Below, piece by piece: positions 6,228-7,621 of a stretch of DNA of 7,621 nt. The translations under genes were made by a program, and so were the position numbers. This DNA comes from Acidobacteriota bacterium. Its GTDB lineage: Bacteria; Acidobacteriota; Terriglobia; Terriglobales; Acidobacteriaceae. Below the pieces are notes generated by a model that was given only the letters and a program-made list of their open reading frames with translations, ran no database searches and was not told the origin of the DNA. Within the stretch, counting starts at the first letter, position 1. Each line of letters opens with the position of its first letter. The DNA is taken from NCBI GenBank assembly GCA_021841795.1, contig JAKCDN010000143.1, positions 1 through 7,621 on the forward strand, written 5' to 3'.

Positions 6228-7097
6228 CTAGATGGCGTTGCGCGCGGCGACGAGGGCGCGGATGAACTCCGGGGAGGAGCCGCAGCAGGCGCCGACGAAG
6301 GCAGCGCCGGCCTGGCGAAGCGCGGCGAAGTGCGAGGCAAAGAGCTCCGCGGTTGTGGTGTAGTGAACAGCCGCGCCATCAATGACGGGCAGGCCGGCGT
6401 TGGGCTTGATCCAGATGGGCAGATCGCAGGCGGCACGCAGACGCCGGCAGATGGCCTCAGCAAACTCCACGCCGACGCCGCAGTTGGCGCCGACGGCATC
6501 GGCGCCGGCTTCGACCATGGCGGCAGCGACGGATTCCGGGGTTGCGCCCATCATGGTGCGGTCCTTGCTTTTGCCGGAGTCAAAGGCGAAGGAGGCGACG
6601 ACCGGCAGGCCGGTTGCCCTGGCGGCGAGGACGGCGAGGCGAGCCTCCTCGGGATCGCTCATGGTCTCGATCAAGAGCGCATCGGCCCCGGCGGCGGCCA
6701 GAGACCGGGCCTGGGCGCCGAACGCGGCTTCAAGCTGCTGGGCGCTGACCTCTCCGGCGACGAGCATCCTGCCCGACGGGCCGATGGAGGCGAAGACCAG
6801 AGCCCGGCCGGAGGCGGCCTGCCTGGAGATGGCCACGGCCGCGCGGTTGATGGCATCGAGCTCGCCGGGCGCGGCCTCGGGCATGGCGACCGCATTGGCG
6901 CGGAAGGTGTTGGTGAGGATGACCTGGCTGCCGGCCTCGACGTAGGCGCGCGCGACGGATTCAACCTGGCCGGGATGGGTCAGGTTCCAGGTGTCGGGAA
7001 TGACGCCCGGGGGCAGACCGCGGGCCTGCAGTTGCGTTCCCCAGGCGCCGTCGCTGATGAGGACGCCGTTTTCCAACCAGGGTTTGAGGGCTTGCAT
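6228..7097 (-). CDS. Homocysteine S-methyltransferase family protein (MmuM-like)
   Basis: A 289-residue cytoplasmic protein with no signal peptide. The start at 7097 has CGGAG (7108-7104) 6 nt upstream. The family transfers a methyl group to homocysteine to make methionine, using a thiol bound to zinc. The zinc-binding cysteines are present: Cys206 in GANCG (203-207) and Cys271-Cys272 in GACCGSSPEFI (269-279). Other family signatures are DGAWGTQLQARG (16-27), LTNTFRAN (61-68), ASIGPSG (103-109) and LLIETMSD (141-148). The length suits a stand-alone enzyme of the E. coli MmuM type, which uses S-methylmethionine or S-adenosylmethionine, and not a full MetH, which has extra folate- and cobalamin-binding domains. 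The methyl donor cannot be read from sequence. It follows the sulfatase gene by 28 nt on the same strand, so co-transcription is likely. Confidence 0.88.
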   Translation of the reverse strand: MQALKPWLENGVLISDGAWGTQLQARGLPPGVIPDTWNLTHPGQVESVARAYVEAGSQVILTNTFRANAVAMPEAAPGELDAINRAAVAISRQAASGRALVFASIGPSGRMLVAGEVSAQQLEAAFGAQARSLAAAGADALLIETMSDPEEARLAVLAARATGLPVVASFAFDSGKSKDRTMMGATPESVAAAMVEAGADAVGANCGVGVEFAEAICRRLRAACDLPIWIKPNAGLPVIDGAAVHYTTTAELFASHFAALRQAGAAFVGACCGSSPEFIRALVAARNAI

Positions 7098-7125
7098 ATG
7101 GAGCTCCGTTGTTCACTGCGCGGGG

Positions 7126-7620
7126 CTACGGATAGAGCTTTGCCGGCACGATCTCCGGCTCCGCTTCTCCGGCCTGGGTCATGAGCTGCTGCAACTGCAG
7201 GCGCAGGTCGTCGGCAACGGCACGGTACTCCTTGCGTCCGGCAAGGTTTACCAGCTCGTGCGGATCGTTGCGCTGATCGTAGAGTTGGTACTCATGATAA
7301 TTGGTGCTGGAGGGTTTGTCGCGGGCACCGGTTGGATCGGCGATGCAATAGGTCCAGTCGCGGGTGCGGATGGCGCGGCCGGTCATGGATTCGCTGATCT
7401 GCACGAACTGGCGGCCGGGCCAGCCGGCGCGGGCCTGGGCGTCGTGCACGATGGGAAGGAAGCTATGGCCCTGCATGGAGGCCGGAACCTGGACACCGGC
7501 GGCGTCGAGCAGGGTGGGGGCAATGTCCACGATGCCGACGAGCTCCTGAATCTGGCGGGCGGTTTCAAAGCCCGGCCCATGGATGAGGAGCGGCACGCGC
7601 AGGCTGCTGTTGTGGGTGCT
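7126..7620 (-). CDS. Sulfatase (alkaline phosphatase superfamily), C-terminal fragment (5' end outside window)
   Basis: The last 164 residues are present; the frame continues past the window edge and ends with TAG at 7128-7126. The fragment opens with NSSLRVPLLIHGPG, the usual ESLRVPLIIxGPG segment of type I (formylglycine) sulfatases. It continues with VDIAPTLLDAAGVQVPASMQGHSFLP, the matching 'DIaPTlLdlAGi..P..mqG.SL.P' stretch, here described by its conserved positions only. The C-terminal subdomain has AIRTRDWTYCI and YQLYDQRNDPHELVNLAG, the typical 'R-T-x-x-x-K/T-Y' and 'ELYDLxxDPxExxNLA' signatures. The catalytic Cys/Ser motif to be converted to formylglycine lies outside the window, as does any signal peptide, so substrate and location are unknown. 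Sulfated glycans or sulfate esters are the expected substrates. It leads into the methyltransferase gene. Confidence 0.87.
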   Translation of the reverse strand, partial: STHNSSLRVPLLIHGPGFETARQIQELVGIVDIAPTLLDAAGVQVPASMQGHSFLPIVHDAQARAGWPGRQFVQISESMTGRAIRTRDWTYCIADPTGARDKPSSTNYHEYQLYDQRNDPHELVNLAGRKEYRAVADDLRLQLQQLMTQAGEAEPEIVPAKLYP

Positions 7621-7621
7621 G

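Noticed and set aside
4793..6499. A 568-codon open frame on the minus strand spanning the end of PL22, all of CE12 and part of the methyltransferase gene
   Set aside because: It is antisense to three well-supported genes, is extremely rich in Arg, Pro, Ala and His, and shows no domain or ribosome-binding site. Such frames are expected opposite GC-rich coding DNA.

Overview
The window reads as a piece of a plant cell-wall polysaccharide locus from a GC-rich Gram-negative bacterium, most likely an Acidobacteriota (Terriglobia-like). That assignment is an inference. It rests on a DUF4382/DUF5666-type surface lipoprotein, a Tat-exported sugar phosphate isomerase/epimerase-family protein, secreted pectin-type enzymes, and long GC-rich antisense shadow frames. 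No 16S or other phylogenetic marker is present.

Layout. (1) 2-310, plus: the C-terminal end of a GH27 alpha-galactosidase-type glycosidase, cut by the window edge. (2) 440-1345, plus: a Tat-signal TIM-barrel protein of the sugar phosphate isomerase/epimerase family. (3) 1346-1622: a gap between converging genes, packed with hairpins, including a nearly perfect 49-nt palindrome. (4) 1623-3062, minus: a lipoprotein with a DUF4382 domain followed by about three DUF5666-like beta modules. (5) 3063-3443: a divergent promoter region. (6) 3444-4904, plus: a secreted oligogalacturonate lyase-like protein (PL22). (7) 4931-6202, plus: a secreted rhamnogalacturonan acetylesterase-like SGNH hydrolase (CE12), 26 nt after the lyase and probably in the same operon. 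(8) 6228-7097, minus: a homocysteine S-methyltransferase. (9) 7126-7620, minus: the C-terminal part of a sulfatase, 28 nt upstream of the methyltransferase and probably in an operon with it.

How the genes may work together. GH27, CE12 and PL22 fit stepwise breakdown of pectin: removal of galactosyl side groups, deacetylation of rhamnogalacturonan, and beta-elimination of oligogalacturonides. All three complete carbohydrate-related plus-strand proteins carry export signals, which points to the periplasm or cell surface. The PL22 protein departs from the textbook cytoplasmic enzyme in its export signal and, apparently, in its metal-site residues. The sulfatase/methyltransferase pair could serve sulfur nutrition, but this is speculative.

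I found no tRNA, rRNA, CRISPR array, insertion sequence or phage gene. There is no clear evidence of a wholly new system. The items most worth following are the long intergenic hairpin, the atypical exported PL22 protein, and the Tat-exported isomerase-like protein.
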